Assembly: GCF_025558485.1 (NCBI RefSeq)
Contig: NZ_CP102930.1
Span: 2,356,001-2,420,000, forward strand
Length of the DNA stretch: 64,000 nt
Direction: 5' to 3'
Source: Bdellovibrio bacteriovorus
GTDB taxonomy: Bacteria; Bdellovibrionota; Bdellovibrionia; Bdellovibrionales; Bdellovibrionaceae
Below, piece by piece: positions 25,555 through 38,455 of this stretch. The notes beneath the pieces were generated by a model. The model was not told the DNA's origin, made no database searches, and saw only the letters and a list, made by a program, of their open reading frames with translations. The position numbers and the translations under genes are program-made. Positions within the stretch are counted from its first letter, which is position 1. Each line of letters opens with the position of its first letter.

Positions 25555-26139
25555 ATGGTTGCAAAGCTTCTTGGAACTCTCATTATTCTGGCCGCCCTTA
25601 CGATTGGTTATACAATTCTGAAGGACGATCTGGATCTTCCGAAAAAGTCCGGAAAAAAATCTTCAGAGACCTGCGTGCAACTGACTCCGGCACAGCAACT
25701 GGCAAAAATGATCAATGATGACTTCCAAACTCTGGAAGCCGAAGGACAACTGCCTGCGGAGTGGAAAGACATTGCCACCGTGGAAATTCGGATGAACTCC
25801 ACCCTCGCCCGCACGCTTCTGGGTAAGGAGCGCCCGAACATTCAACGAGTCAAACAAGGCGCCAACTATCTGGAGCTTGAAATTGTGGATCTTCCCGATG
25901 ATGAAAATCCCGGTGTGATCATTCAGGCCAGCTTGTTTAATATCAAATCCAGAAACAAAATCTTTGAAATCGGTCGCACTTATACAATGAATGATCTTAA
26001 CAGAGTCACAACCGAGAAAACGCCGGAAGCACCAGTGAAAAAAGATGGCACGACATCTGGCACCACCACACCAACTCCTGCTGCTAAGGAAACAACAGCG
26101 CCACCTGCCGTAAATACTCCGCCACCAGCAGATAAATAG
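25555..26139 (+). CDS. Membrane-anchored protein with Pro/Thr-rich tail, unknown function
   Basis: A 194-residue protein: one N-terminal membrane helix (KLLGTLIILAALTIGYTI), a folded domain (about residues 40-150; AEWKDIATVEIRMNSTL, YLELEIVDLPDDENPG) and a low-complexity tail rich in Thr, Pro and Ala (TTSGTTTPTPAAKET). GGAG is nine bases before ATG 25555. I recognise no family. The topology suggests a periplasm-facing anchored protein. An alpha/beta-hydrolase lipoprotein gene follows about 90 bases downstream. Confidence 0.7.
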   Translation: MVAKLLGTLIILAALTIGYTILKDDLDLPKKSGKKSSETCVQLTPAQQLAKMINDDFQTLEAEGQLPAEWKDIATVEIRMNSTLARTLLGKERPNIQRVKQGANYLELEIVDLPDDENPGVIIQASLFNIKSRNKIFEIGRTYTMNDLNRVTTEKTPEAPVKKDGTTSGTTTPTPAAKETTAPPAVNTPPPADK

Positions 26140-26228
26140 TTTTTCAGCCCGTGCGTACGATAACTGCGATAACAAGGAAGAGTCTTTCACCGTGGCTCTT
26201 CAGACAAAATCACCAAGGAGAACTTTTT

Positions 26229-27269
26229 ATGACGAAAAAGCCCCTCTTTTTTCTACCCGCTTTGATGTTGATTTCAGCTTGTGCTTCTCAGCCCAGTAAA
26301 ACAGAGTCCACCACGCCACAAGAAGAAGCCGCTGTAACGAGAGGCTTCGATGCGGTTTTGTCTCAATACAGCTATCCATTCCCGGTTCGCTACTACAACT
26401 TCAAGTCCCAAGGGCAAGAGCTGAAGATGGCTTACATGGACATCAAGCCCGAGAAAGTATCCAAAGGCGTTATTGTTCTTCTGCACGGCAAGAACTTTCC
26501 GGGCGCTTACTTTGAACAAGTCATTAATTCTTTGAAAGCGGAAGGCTTCCGTATCATTGTCCCGGATCAAATCGGTTTCGGAAAATCCACGAAGCCCAGC
26601 TACTATCAATACAGTTTCCATGCTCTGGGGCAGAACACTCAGAATCTTTTAAAATATCTGGAAATCGACAAATACAAACTGCTGGGTCATTCGATGGGCG
26701 GTATGGTCGCAACGCGAATGGCGTTGATGTTCCCGGGTTCCATCACGCAGCTTTTCCTGGTGAATCCGATTGGTCTTGAGGACTGGAAGACGATGACGTC
26801 TTATCGTCCTGTTGAAGAAAACTACCGTGCGGAACTGGGCAGCTCTGCCGAAAAAATCAAACAGTACCAGTTGGACAGCTATTATGACGGCAAATGGAAA
26901 AGTGATTATGACAAGTGGTTGGAGATTCCCACAGGCTGGATTCAAGGTCCTGACTATCCGGTGATTGCCTGGAACTCGGCCTTAACCTCTGACATGATTT
27001 TCACGCAGCCGGTTGTTTATGAATTTAAAAATGTAAAAGCGCCAACTGTTCTGATTATCGGCCAACGCGATAGAACGGCCATTGGTAAAGCCTGGGCGCC
27101 AGAGAATATGAAAAAGAAAATGGGAAATTACCCATCATTAGGGAAACAAACTGCCCATCTGATTCCACACGCAAAACTGGAAGAACTTAAAGGCCTGGGA
27201 CACATGCCTTTTATCGAAGACTATGATGCTTTCTGGAGCGTTCTAAAAAAACATGTGATTACAAAATAG
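26229..27269 (+). CDS. Alpha/beta-hydrolase lipoprotein
   Basis: A 346-residue lipoprotein with lipobox LMLISAC. The hydrolase fold is clear: VIVLLHGKNFPGAYF (oxyanion region), LLGHSMGGMVATRM with the nucleophile Ser, VLIIGQRDRTAIG with the acid residue and LKGLGHMPFIED with the catalytic His. It resembles proline iminopeptidase/haloalkane-type hydrolases with a cap domain; the substrate is unknown. CAAGGAG precedes ATG 26229. The end lies about 35 bases from the terminator of the convergent rRNA operon. Confidence 0.85.
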   Translation: MTKKPLFFLPALMLISACASQPSKTESTTPQEEAAVTRGFDAVLSQYSYPFPVRYYNFKSQGQELKMAYMDIKPEKVSKGVIVLLHGKNFPGAYFEQVINSLKAEGFRIIVPDQIGFGKSTKPSYYQYSFHALGQNTQNLLKYLEIDKYKLLGHSMGGMVATRMALMFPGSITQLFLVNPIGLEDWKTMTSYRPVEENYRAELGSSAEKIKQYQLDSYYDGKWKSDYDKWLEIPTGWIQGPDYPVIAWNSALTSDMIFTQPVVYEFKNVKAPTVLIIGQRDRTAIGKAWAPENMKKKMGNYPSLGKQTAHLIPHAKLEELKGLGHMPFIEDYDAFWSVLKKHVITK

Positions 27270-27303
27270 AGTCGGGAGAGGGTTTTCCCCGCATTTTAGG
27301 CAT

Positions 27304-27337
27304 AAAAAAACCCGACTTACTTTCATAAGTCGGGTTC
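27304..27337 (-). terminator. rRNA operon terminator
   Basis: An 11-bp stem AACCCGACTTA / TAAGTCGGGTT with a six-base loop is followed on the minus strand by seven T residues, 13 bases after the 5S 3' end. The same 61-bp block occurs at 16655-16715. Confidence 0.9.
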
Positions 27338-27349
27338 GAGTAAAAAAGA

Positions 27350-27465
27350 GCTGGCGTCGTGCTACTCTCCCACATGGTCGCCCATGCAATACCATCGCCG
27401 CAAGAGGACTTAACTTCTGAGTTCGGAATGGGATCAGGTGTGGCCCCTCTGCTATAAACACCAGC
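27350..27465 (-). rRNA. rrf: 5S ribosomal RNA
   Basis: About 116 nt. The 5' strand GCTGGTGTT pairs with the 3' strand GACGCCAGC to form helix I. The conserved loop regions CCGAACTCAGAAGTTAAG and GGTATTGCATGGG (minus strand) are present. It follows the 23S gene and precedes the operon terminator. Confidence 0.95.
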
Positions 27466-27714
27466 AAAGCGTTTATTAAGTCAAAGTGGTTAGCTTCTTA
27501 CACTAACCGTTGTTCTTTGTAACTTACTTCCAACACAAATGGAGAAGTTACTTATTTTAGTTACAATCGAATGATTGATTTAGCTGATTTTTAGCGATTA
27601 ATGGTTAGTCCCATAATCACTCTCTTACTTATTCAGAGAGCTAGTCTCTCGTTCCTATAAAAGGAAGTCTTTGAAACGAAATCTTCGTCAAACCAATGGC
27701 TTGAGAAGAAAAAA

Positions 27715-30655
<2,941 letters not shown>

Positions 30656-30702
30656 AAATGGAACTAACCTCGCTAAAAATCAACTAAATCAATCTATTCA
30701 AT

Positions 30703-30714
30703 TGTCAAAGAACA
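30703..30714 (-). promoter_or_regulatory. boxA-like antitermination element before 23S
   Basis: On the minus strand this reads TGTTCTTTGACA, close to the rRNA boxA consensus TGCTCTTTAACA. It lies between tRNA-Ile and 23S and is followed by ATTGAATAG, which also follows the 16S leader boxA. Confidence 0.6.
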
Positions 30715-30769
30715 AAAACTTGTTCATGTAAAACTCTAACGTTTCACCATTCATCCACTTGGAAGAACT

Positions 30770-30846
<77 letters not shown>

Positions 30847-30980
30847 GTTAGGCTTCACTCTTTCAAAACTAAACAGCTAGATAGATTTTTGGGACTCACT
30901 TACTCGGGAAGAGTAAGTTGACCTAAGATTGGGTCATTTTGACTTACTAAGAACAAGTCTTAGTGAAGATTGACCGGATA

Positions 30981-32502
<1,522 letters not shown>

Positions 32503-32685
32503 AAATTCTGTTTAGAAGCAAACAGCTAGCTTTTACGCTATTGTTTGTTCGAATATTTTTTGAAATTGTGAATGCTAATTACTCAGCATTCAAAGAGCCC
32601 AAAAATCTATTTTATCTAGCTATTCAGTTTTCAAAGAGCGAATTTTTTAAATTCAATCACTTCGCTATCGAAGCGCGAGGAACCA
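32503..32685 (-). promoter_or_regulatory. rRNA leader with two boxA-like elements
   Basis: The transcribed leader upstream of 16S. On the minus strand CGCTCTTTGAAA (32629-32640) and GGCTCTTTGA (32590-32599) resemble boxA antitermination sites. The first is followed by ACTGAATAGC, like the 23S leader. The rest is AT-rich and should form processing stems around 16S. Confidence 0.6.
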
Positions 32686-32713
32686 ATCTTATCGATTTCT
32701 TGTTTCTCGTCAA
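32686..32713 (-). promoter_or_regulatory. Strong rRNA operon promoter with UP element
   Basis: Minus strand: -35 TTGACG (32708-32713), 16-bp spacer, -10 TAAGAT (32686-32691), and a GC-rich discriminator (GGTTCCTCGCGC) after it, as expected for a stringently controlled promoter. An A-rich UP-like tract (AAGAAAAAATAAAAAAG) lies just upstream at 32716-32735. It stands between tRNA-Ala and 16S, so 16S transcription can start after the tRNA. Confidence 0.7.
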
Positions 32714-32815
32714 CTATCTTTTTTATTTTTTCTTCATCGAGACAAACGTCCTAAAGAAGAAAAGAATCTCGTTACAGCGGAACTCATATAAAGAGTTCTT
32801 ATAAGAGGAGAAATT

Positions 32816-32891
<76 letters not shown>

Positions 32892-32906
32892 AAACGAAGT
32901 GGAGCT

Positions 32907-32935
32907 GTTTTCTCGTAAGGGCCGAAAAAGGTCAA
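32907..32935 (-). promoter_or_regulatory. Candidate promoter of tRNA-Ala
   Basis: Minus strand TTGACC (32930-32935) follows an A/T-rich UP-like stretch (AAATTTTCGAAAAAAAGC). The -10 position about 17 bases on reads GAAAAC, a weak match, so only the -35 part is convincing. Confidence 0.35.
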
Positions 32936-32982
32936 TAGCTTTTTTTCGAAAATTTAATAACCCACCAGAAGTTGCTCAATAA

Positions 32983-33008
32983 ATAACCGAGGCAGGGGCC
33001 TCGGTTAT
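32983..33008 (-). terminator. Terminator after the 33047 gene
   Basis: An 11-bp perfect stem ATAACCGAGGC / GCCTCGGTTAT with a four-base loop, 38 bases beyond the stop on the minus strand, followed by TTTATTG. It would insulate the tRNA-Ala and rRNA promoters from the upstream gene. Confidence 0.7.
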
Positions 33009-33046
33009 GACAAAAAACATTATTAAGTTATTGAAAATACAGAATT

Positions 33047-33562
33047 TTAAGCGCTTGCTTTGAATTTTGACGCCAGAAGTCTATTTAACCAGGCTCTTTC
33101 AAAACTAAGGTCGAATCCAACCTTTTCCCCACCGGATACGATGGCGGTATAGACCTTTTTAAGGATTTCCACCTCATGATCCAGACCATTATCGGCGCCC
33201 ATGGACTCTTCAATAGCCTCATACACACTTAAAAGATCCGGTGTTGTGACCACTTTCGGAATGCGGGACATATCCAGACCAAGCGTCTCCAGCGGCTTGA
33301 AGCCCACAAGAGTTTCAGTCAGAAGAACCTTGGTTCCGTTCTTAAAATTCACCTGAATAAATGGTTTTCCTTCGGAGTCTGCACGGTGAAGAACCTCACT
33401 GACTTCCTGAGTGTTGAAGGAAAACACTTTGCCATCGAGGTCCTGGCGGATTTGCACTTTGCCAGTCTCGTGAATCTTCGCTCTAAGACCCTTAGAGGAA
33501 TCGACAAAATTCAGGATGTTATCTAGCTCAGCGTGTGTCGACTTTGTTTTTGAACTGCTCAA
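33047..33562 (-). CDS. Conserved-looking hypothetical protein
   Basis: A 171-residue soluble protein, likely cytoplasmic. A beta-rich first half (KIHETGKVQIRQDLDGKVFSF, FIQVNFKNGTKVLLTETLVGF in adjoining parts) precedes a helical second half (SVYEAIEESMGADNG, VEILKKVYTAIVSGG). TTG 33562 is used because GGGAGGG lies five bases upstream. I recognise no family. It is monocistronic with its own terminator. Confidence 0.65.
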   Translation of the reverse strand: MSSSKTKSTHAELDNILNFVDSSKGLRAKIHETGKVQIRQDLDGKVFSFNTQEVSEVLHRADSEGKPFIQVNFKNGTKVLLTETLVGFKPLETLGLDMSRIPKVVTTPDLLSVYEAIEESMGADNGLDHEVEILKKVYTAIVSGGEKVGFDLSFERAWLNRLLASKFKASA

Positions 33563-33782
33563 ATTACCCTCCCCTATAACTAGGGTCCTTCCTACAATAG
33601 AGGTATCGTCAATCCATACGAGGACTTAACGAGAAAACAAAAAAAGTTGAGAATCCGGCCTCTTATCCTGTCGCATTTCAGATATTTTTTCGTGATACTG
33701 TTTCAAGGCGAGATTCGTCGGCACCGTGACTTGTAATGCCTGTGCCGATTTGAGATAACGAGGCCCGAAAGAGGCATATACT

Positions 33783-34088
33783 ATGATCATCACACGTTGG
33801 CAGGCACCCATTGTTCCGAACAAGCAGCAGGTAAATCTGATCCTGGAATCCGAAGGCATGGAGCCCTACGAACAAGTTCTGGAGCCACACAAAAAAGTGG
33901 CTGACCATCGCAAACCCTTCGCGGAAGTGCGAGTCATCATCAGCGGCGAAATGATTTTCAATGTTGCCGGTAATCAGTTTGTTCTGCGTCCGGGAGACCG
34001 CGTGGAAATTCCGGGCAACACACGTTTTTCTTACGTTGCCCAAGGAACTGAACCCTGCGTAAGTGTCTGCGCTCAAAGAGCCATCTAA
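33783..34088 (+). CDS. Cupin-domain protein
   Basis: A 101-residue single-domain cupin. The second cupin motif is visible as FVLRPGDRVEIPGNTRFSY; the first is incomplete (HKKVADHRKPFAEVRVIISGEM), with His and Glu that could bind metal. Small cupins of this kind serve as dioxygenases, isomerases or binding domains; function is undetermined. The stop overlaps that of the convergent APH-like gene by four bases. Confidence 0.75.
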   Translation: MIITRWQAPIVPNKQQVNLILESEGMEPYEQVLEPHKKVADHRKPFAEVRVIISGEMIFNVAGNQFVLRPGDRVEIPGNTRFSYVAQGTEPCVSVCAQRAI

Positions 34089-35014
34089 AGATCACAATCT
34101 TGCAAATACCAATCCGGAATATACTTGCCGAAATTATCATAGCTACTTAGCACGCTCTCGACTTCGGCAAGCATCACCTGCACCTGCTCTGCTCCAAACT
34201 GAATTGCCCACGGCACTGACGACAGTTGATTGCTGGCTATATACAGCGCCAACAGCCTGAAAAAATCCTCTGGCACATCGTTACTAAAATAGCCGTTAAC
34301 TCTACCTGTCGCAAAATGCGGACTTAGTCGCGCGCACCAGGTGATGCGATTGAACTCTTCCCAAGGATCACCGTGATCCAGCCTGTTAAAATCAATAATC
34401 CCCAGTTCCTGCTGATTATGAATAAGCATATTACCGACATGATAATCGCCGTGATGAAAACCGATCGGCCGCCCCGCAAGCAACCGGCGATTGTTCTCGA
34501 TATAAGAAATAATCTTATCCTGCCCGGCCCACTTTACAGGACACTCCCTGGACAGTTGAATATTTCGATTCAATTTTCTATTAAAATAGAGCTCCCAGTT
34601 CAGCTCCTGATACTTGCTGGCTATGGGAATGGAGTGAATGGCCTTTAAGATCTTCCCCGACTGACACCCCATCTTATATTGCCCGTCTGCAGACATCTCA
34701 CGAAGGATGTCTGCAGCACTTTGCCCCGGAACCCAGGACAATAAAGTATAGCAATAGTCTTCACCGCGATACTGACACATCCCAAACTCCAATGGAGTGC
34801 TTAGCGGAAGCCCCAGTCCCCGGAGCGGCAATGAGGCCTTAAACTGTTCTTCCTTCTTGGTCGCCAGATCTTTTGCAGTCAGTCTCAGCAAATAGCTTTC
34901 CTGATCCAGGACCAGTTGAAACTTCAAATCACCCGACCAACCTTCGGAGATAGGAATAATGTCTTTGCACTTTCTAATGATGCTTAAGTCGCGAAACTCT
35001 GAAAGATCACCCAT
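34085..35014 (-). CDS. Aminoglycoside phosphotransferase-family kinase
   Basis: A 309-residue protein-kinase-fold enzyme. The catalytic loop is GFHHGDYHVGNMLI near residue 190 and the metal-binding motif is LGIIDFNRLDHGDPWEE, as in APH/choline kinases. The N-lobe contains LVLDQESYLLRLTAK with a candidate ATP lysine. It might phosphorylate aminoglycosides or other hydroxylated small molecules; many family members are not resistance enzymes, and the context does not help. Confidence 0.85.
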   Translation of the reverse strand: MGDLSEFRDLSIIRKCKDIIPISEGWSGDLKFQLVLDQESYLLRLTAKDLATKKEEQFKASLPLRGLGLPLSTPLEFGMCQYRGEDYCYTLLSWVPGQSAADILREMSADGQYKMGCQSGKILKAIHSIPIASKYQELNWELYFNRKLNRNIQLSRECPVKWAGQDKIISYIENNRRLLAGRPIGFHHGDYHVGNMLIHNQQELGIIDFNRLDHGDPWEEFNRITWCARLSPHFATGRVNGYFSNDVPEDFFRLLALYIASNQLSSVPWAIQFGAEQVQVMLAEVESVLSSYDNFGKYIPDWYLQDCDL

Positions 35015-35056
35015 ACAGCCAGCTTAGAACAAACGCCGGACCGGAACAACACGAGG

Positions 35057-36085
35057 CTATTCTTTGAGGTCTTTTTTCAGCTTCATCCAGTTCAGATATT
35101 CTTTGATGTTCTTCTCAAAACCGCGCGCCGTGGGTTCATACAGAGACGGCTTTTCCTCGATCTCATCCGGCAGATAGCTTTGCTCCACCCATCCGGTTGG
35201 ATAGTTATGGGGATACTTATAATCACGGCCGTATCCCAGATCCTTTGCCAGTGCAGTCTTGGCAGAACGCAAATGCAGCGGGACTGGCAGAGTGCGGGTC
35301 TTTTCAACCAATTCGCGCGCCTTGTGCAAAGCCATATAAGAAGCGTTGGATTTCGGGCAGGATGCCAGATAAGTTGTCACTTGTGACAGAGTAATAGCCC
35401 CTTCCGGCAGACCAATGGCTTCCACCGCCTGTAAGCCGGCAATAGCCACAGAAATAGCCCGTGGGTCCGCGTTGCCGATATCTTCACTGGCCAGAACAAT
35501 CAAACGACGGGCAATAAAGATCGGGTCTTCCCCGCCATCCAGCATACGCGCCAGATAGTACATAGCCGCATCCGGATCACTGCCACGAACACTCTTAATG
35601 AAGGCTGAAATCGTATCGTAGTGCATTTCAGAGTTCTTGTCGTAACCCAACGGATTCTGCTGAAGCAGTTCACGCATATCGTTCACATCAAGAAGTTCCG
35701 CCTGATCCTCGTCCTTGGTGAACGTATAAAGAATTTCCAGACTGTTAATCAGGCGACGGGCATCGCCGTCAGAGTACTCAATCAGATTCTGTCTTGCGGC
35801 CGCAGTCAGGATTTGATCCAGTGACTTGGTATAGTGGCCTTCCGCACGTGTGATAATTTTATTTAAGTCCTCGTCAGACAGACGTTCAAAGATCACCACA
35901 CGACAACGGCTTAAAAGGGCGCGATTTAATTCATAAGAAGGATTTTCTGTGGTGGCTCCGACCAGCACCAAATCGCCCTTTTCCACAAACGGCAACAACA
36001 CATCCTGCTGGGCCTTATTAAAGCGATGTATTTCATCGACAAACAGAATGGTCTTTTGCTGGAACTGGATGCGACTTTGCCGGAT
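35057..36085 (-). pseudogene. rarA: rarA/mgsA replication-associated recombination ATPase, N-terminal third missing
   Basis: The open frame from 36085 to 35057 encodes the Walker B region onward of a clamp-loader-like AAA+ ATPase: [43 protein letters not shown], then the C-terminal oligomerisation domain (GSDPDAAMYYLARML, DIGNADPRA). A stop (TGA 36086-36088) lies directly upstream, and about 100 residues including Walker A are absent. A GTG at 36001 could start translation but would give a protein without ATP-binding loop. Upstream sequence is the start of purB instead. Confidence 0.85.
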
Positions 36086-36116
36086 TCACTGTCCCGCACA
36101 CGCAAGGGACGTGATT

Positions 36117-36158
36117 CCCCAGAAGACCCATTTCAGGGCGAGTGTATCTTTCAATCAC
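36117..36158 (-). pseudogene. purB: 5' remnant of adenylosuccinate lyase gene (purB)
   Basis: Fourteen codons from GTG 36158 read [23 protein letters not shown] is the near-invariant N-terminus of PurB. AAAGGAAC lies upstream and the GTG overlaps the stop of the preceding gene (GTGA), as in a real operon. After GLL the homology ends and rarA sequence begins about 30 bases on. The remaining roughly 420 codons are missing here. Confidence 0.7.
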
Positions 36159-36625
36159 GAGTTCTGTTCCTTTCGCTTCTTTTCCTTTTGTTCCTTGAGC
36201 AGTTTTTCTTTCCACCAGCTCACGATACGGCCTTGGATGGCCTCATGATTGTCAAAGTAAGATCCCCAATGGTAGTTCGGCCAAACTTCAGGTCCATCCA
36301 AATGCAGGTTCCCATAAGAACTGCGACCACGCCGCGCCTTCTGCTTTTCGCCAAAAACCGGGAAGCGTGAAGCACCCAACTGGGCATAAGTGTAATAGTA
36401 TTCTTGCGGGAAACTCAGGATCTGGGGATCCGTCAAAGACATTCGCTCTTTAAGATGATTCTTCATGCGCTCACTGCGTACAGTCAGATAGTCTTTATTG
36501 AATCTTTGCACGGTGGGGATCCGCATCCAAACATCGAACTGTTCTGGCAGCGTTGTTCTTTGCAGCACCATCATGTTTTCGTGAGTCCACGGCGAATCAA
36601 CATCATCTATCATCACCGTATGCAA
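36155..36625 (-). CDS. Hypothetical protein, possibly 5'-truncated
   Basis: A 156-residue protein rich in Trp, Tyr and charged residues ([15 protein letters not shown]), with a Lys/Glu-rich helical C-terminus ([16 protein letters not shown]). I recognise no family. The only upstream start is a TTG at 36625 without a ribosome site, and the peptide begins mid-fold ([14 protein letters not shown]). In-frame codons extend only seven residues further before a TAG, so the true N-terminus may have been lost. Its stop overlaps the purB start. Confidence 0.55.
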   Translation of the reverse strand: MHTVMIDDVDSPWTHENMMVLQRTTLPEQFDVWMRIPTVQRFNKDYLTVRSERMKNHLKERMSLTDPQILSFPQEYYYTYAQLGASRFPVFGEKQKARRGRSSYGNLHLDGPEVWPNYHWGSYFDNHEAIQGRIVSWWKEKLLKEQKEKKRKEQNS

Positions 36626-36674
36626 AGGCAGGCGATCCCGTGTCTATGAAAACCTTGGCCTGATTTCTCAGTCC

Positions 36675-37274
36675 ATGGCCTCTCCGATTCGCCTGCGCAT
36701 TCTGCAATCGCTGGCCAACAGCCCCAGCACAGTGGAAACCTTAAGCGTGAAGTCCGGGGAATCCATCGCCAACACCTCTCAACATCTTCAGAAGATGCTG
36801 CGCGCGGGCCTGCTTAAGTGCGAAAAAAACGGCGTGTCCCGCATCTACAGTCTGGCGAATGAAAAAGTGCTGGAAATGTGGCTGGCCTTGCAGAATCTGG
36901 CTTTCCAACTAAATCCGCAGATTCAACAGGACGAGAAAGCTCTTTGCCCGGACGAGCTTTGCACTTCGCTTTCCTTGGCAGAGGTCTTAAAGCTGGTAAA
37001 GTCCGGCAAAGCCGTGCTGGTGGATGCTCGCGAACTGGATGATGCTGACGGCTCTCCCATTAACGGGGCTCTTCATATTCCTCCGGCGGATTTAAAAAAG
37101 AATTCCGCCCCCATCGCGAAAAGTAAGACAGTCTTTGTTTTCTGTCGCGGTCGTTATTGCACGCTGGCCAATCCCCTGGTGGAAAAACTGAGAGGCAAAG
37201 GATTCAAGGCCTTTCGCCTGCGCGAAATGGCCTATGAAATTCAAAAACAAGCAGAGGAGATTCAATGGAACTAA
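36675..37274 (+). CDS. ArsR-type regulator fused to a rhodanese domain
   Basis: A 199-residue protein. Residues 1-70 are an ArsR winged helix: RLRILQSLANSPSTVETLS, then ANTSQHLQKMLRAGLL and RIYSLAN. Residues 95-195 are a rhodanese domain with AVLVDARELDDADGSPINGA and the active-site loop VFCRGRYCTLA. It probably represses its operon in response to sulfur species or thiol stress. ATG 36675 has no ribosome site; the frame upstream reads ENLGLISQS, and one extra A in the run at 36649-36652 would join it to ATG 36646. The 3' end overlaps the CcdA-thioredoxin gene by 10 bases. Confidence 0.8.
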   Translation: MASPIRLRILQSLANSPSTVETLSVKSGESIANTSQHLQKMLRAGLLKCEKNGVSRIYSLANEKVLEMWLALQNLAFQLNPQIQQDEKALCPDELCTSLSLAEVLKLVKSGKAVLVDARELDDADGSPINGALHIPPADLKKNSAPIAKSKTVFVFCRGRYCTLANPLVEKLRGKGFKAFRLREMAYEIQKQAEEIQWN

Positions 37275-38419
37275 GTCTGATAGGTGTTTTCGGAGCGGGT
37301 CTGTTAACGTTCTTTTCCCCTTGCGTGCTGCCAATGGTTCCTATCATTGCCGCGAACTATTTAATGGCTGGGAATGCTTCGCGCTTTGCCAGATTGCAGT
37401 CCACGGGTTTGTTTGCTCTGGGCTTTATGACGACCTTTACACTGATGGGACTAAGCCTTCCATTTGTTTCTGACTTCTTAGGGGAAGCCAAAGGTCCTCT
37501 TTTGATCGTGTCGGCGATTGTGATCTTCCTGTACGGTCTGAAGATGTCCGGCATGGCCTTTCAAAATAGCGATGGTTCCCGCCTGCTGTCATGGCTGGGA
37601 CGGTCGGCTTATTTGCCTAATGTACAAAAGTATCTGCCCAAGTCCCTGCATGGATTTCTTTTCGGAGCCACCTTTGGACTGGCGTGGACTCCTTGCGTAG
37701 GACCTATTCTGGGCGGTGTTCTAAGTTACGTCGCCACGAAAGATCGTTCTTTAGGTGAAAGCGTGGCTTTGATGACCAGCTTTGCCTTGGGAATCGTTGT
37801 CCCATTCCTGGCCCTGGCAATCGGTGGAGATCTGGTTCAGGGCCGCCTGAACAGACTGCGCCCTTACTTGCCCCGAATTGAGCGCGCCACAGGGTACGGC
37901 CTGATTTTGGTGGCTTTTGTTATCCTGACTCAGTCCAATCTGCCTTCCCTTGTTTCCGAAGACGGAACGCATGAGCAAATCACCTTTGTCACCCCCAACG
38001 GACCGACAAATCTGGAGTCTGTGGCTCCGAATGCGGCAAAGCTGCTGTTCTTCCATACGGAGACCTGCCCTGTCTGCCATCAGATGGAAGCTTATCTTCC
38101 GCAGGTTGAAAAGGAGTGCAATTCCAGCTCATTCCAAATTGTGCGTGTGAATGTCAGCCTGCCGGAAAATCAGGCCATTGCCAGCAAATTCAATATTCGT
38201 GCGGTCCCAACCATGAGTTTGATTTCCCCTGCTGGAGATGAGATCGCACATACGGTGGGATATCAAAGCGAAATCAGCCTCAGAAAGGCTATTGATGCTC
38301 TTCCGAATACGAGCTGCCAGAACACAGCCTTAAACAAAGCGCCAGCACCAGTGGAAAATATTCCCGAAGGACAAAGCTGTGATCCCCACAAATCATCTGG
38401 CAATGGACTGACCTGCTAA
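37265..38419 (+). CDS. CcdA/DsbD-type thiol transporter with C-terminal thioredoxin domain
   Basis: A 384-residue membrane protein. Six to seven helices form a CcdA domain with paired cysteines in TFFSPCVLPMVP and LAWTPCVGPILGG that carry electrons across the membrane. After residue 245 comes a periplasmic thioredoxin domain with active site TETCPVCHQME and cis-proline in IRAVPTMSLI. The C-terminus holds further Cys residues (NTSCQNT, QSCDPHK). It delivers reducing equivalents to the periplasm, for cytochrome c maturation or thiol repair. It is coupled to the ArsR-rhodanese gene. Confidence 0.88.
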   Translation: MELSLIGVFGAGLLTFFSPCVLPMVPIIAANYLMAGNASRFARLQSTGLFALGFMTTFTLMGLSLPFVSDFLGEAKGPLLIVSAIVIFLYGLKMSGMAFQNSDGSRLLSWLGRSAYLPNVQKYLPKSLHGFLFGATFGLAWTPCVGPILGGVLSYVATKDRSLGESVALMTSFALGIVVPFLALAIGGDLVQGRLNRLRPYLPRIERATGYGLILVAFVILTQSNLPSLVSEDGTHEQITFVTPNGPTNLESVAPNAAKLLFFHTETCPVCHQMEAYLPQVEKECNSSSFQIVRVNVSLPENQAIASKFNIRAVPTMSLISPAGDEIAHTVGYQSEISLRKAIDALPNTSCQNTALNKAPAPVENIPEGQSCDPHKSSGNGLTC

Positions 38420-38428
38420 AATAAAAAA

Positions 38429-38453
38429 GGGTGCTGCATACAGCACCCTTTTT
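38429..38453. terminator. Bidirectional terminator
   Basis: An 8-bp stem GGGTGCTG / CAGCACCC with a four-base loop is flanked by A6 on the left and T5 on the right. It ends both the CcdA operon and the convergent RND gene. Confidence 0.85.
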
Positions 38454-38455
38454 CT

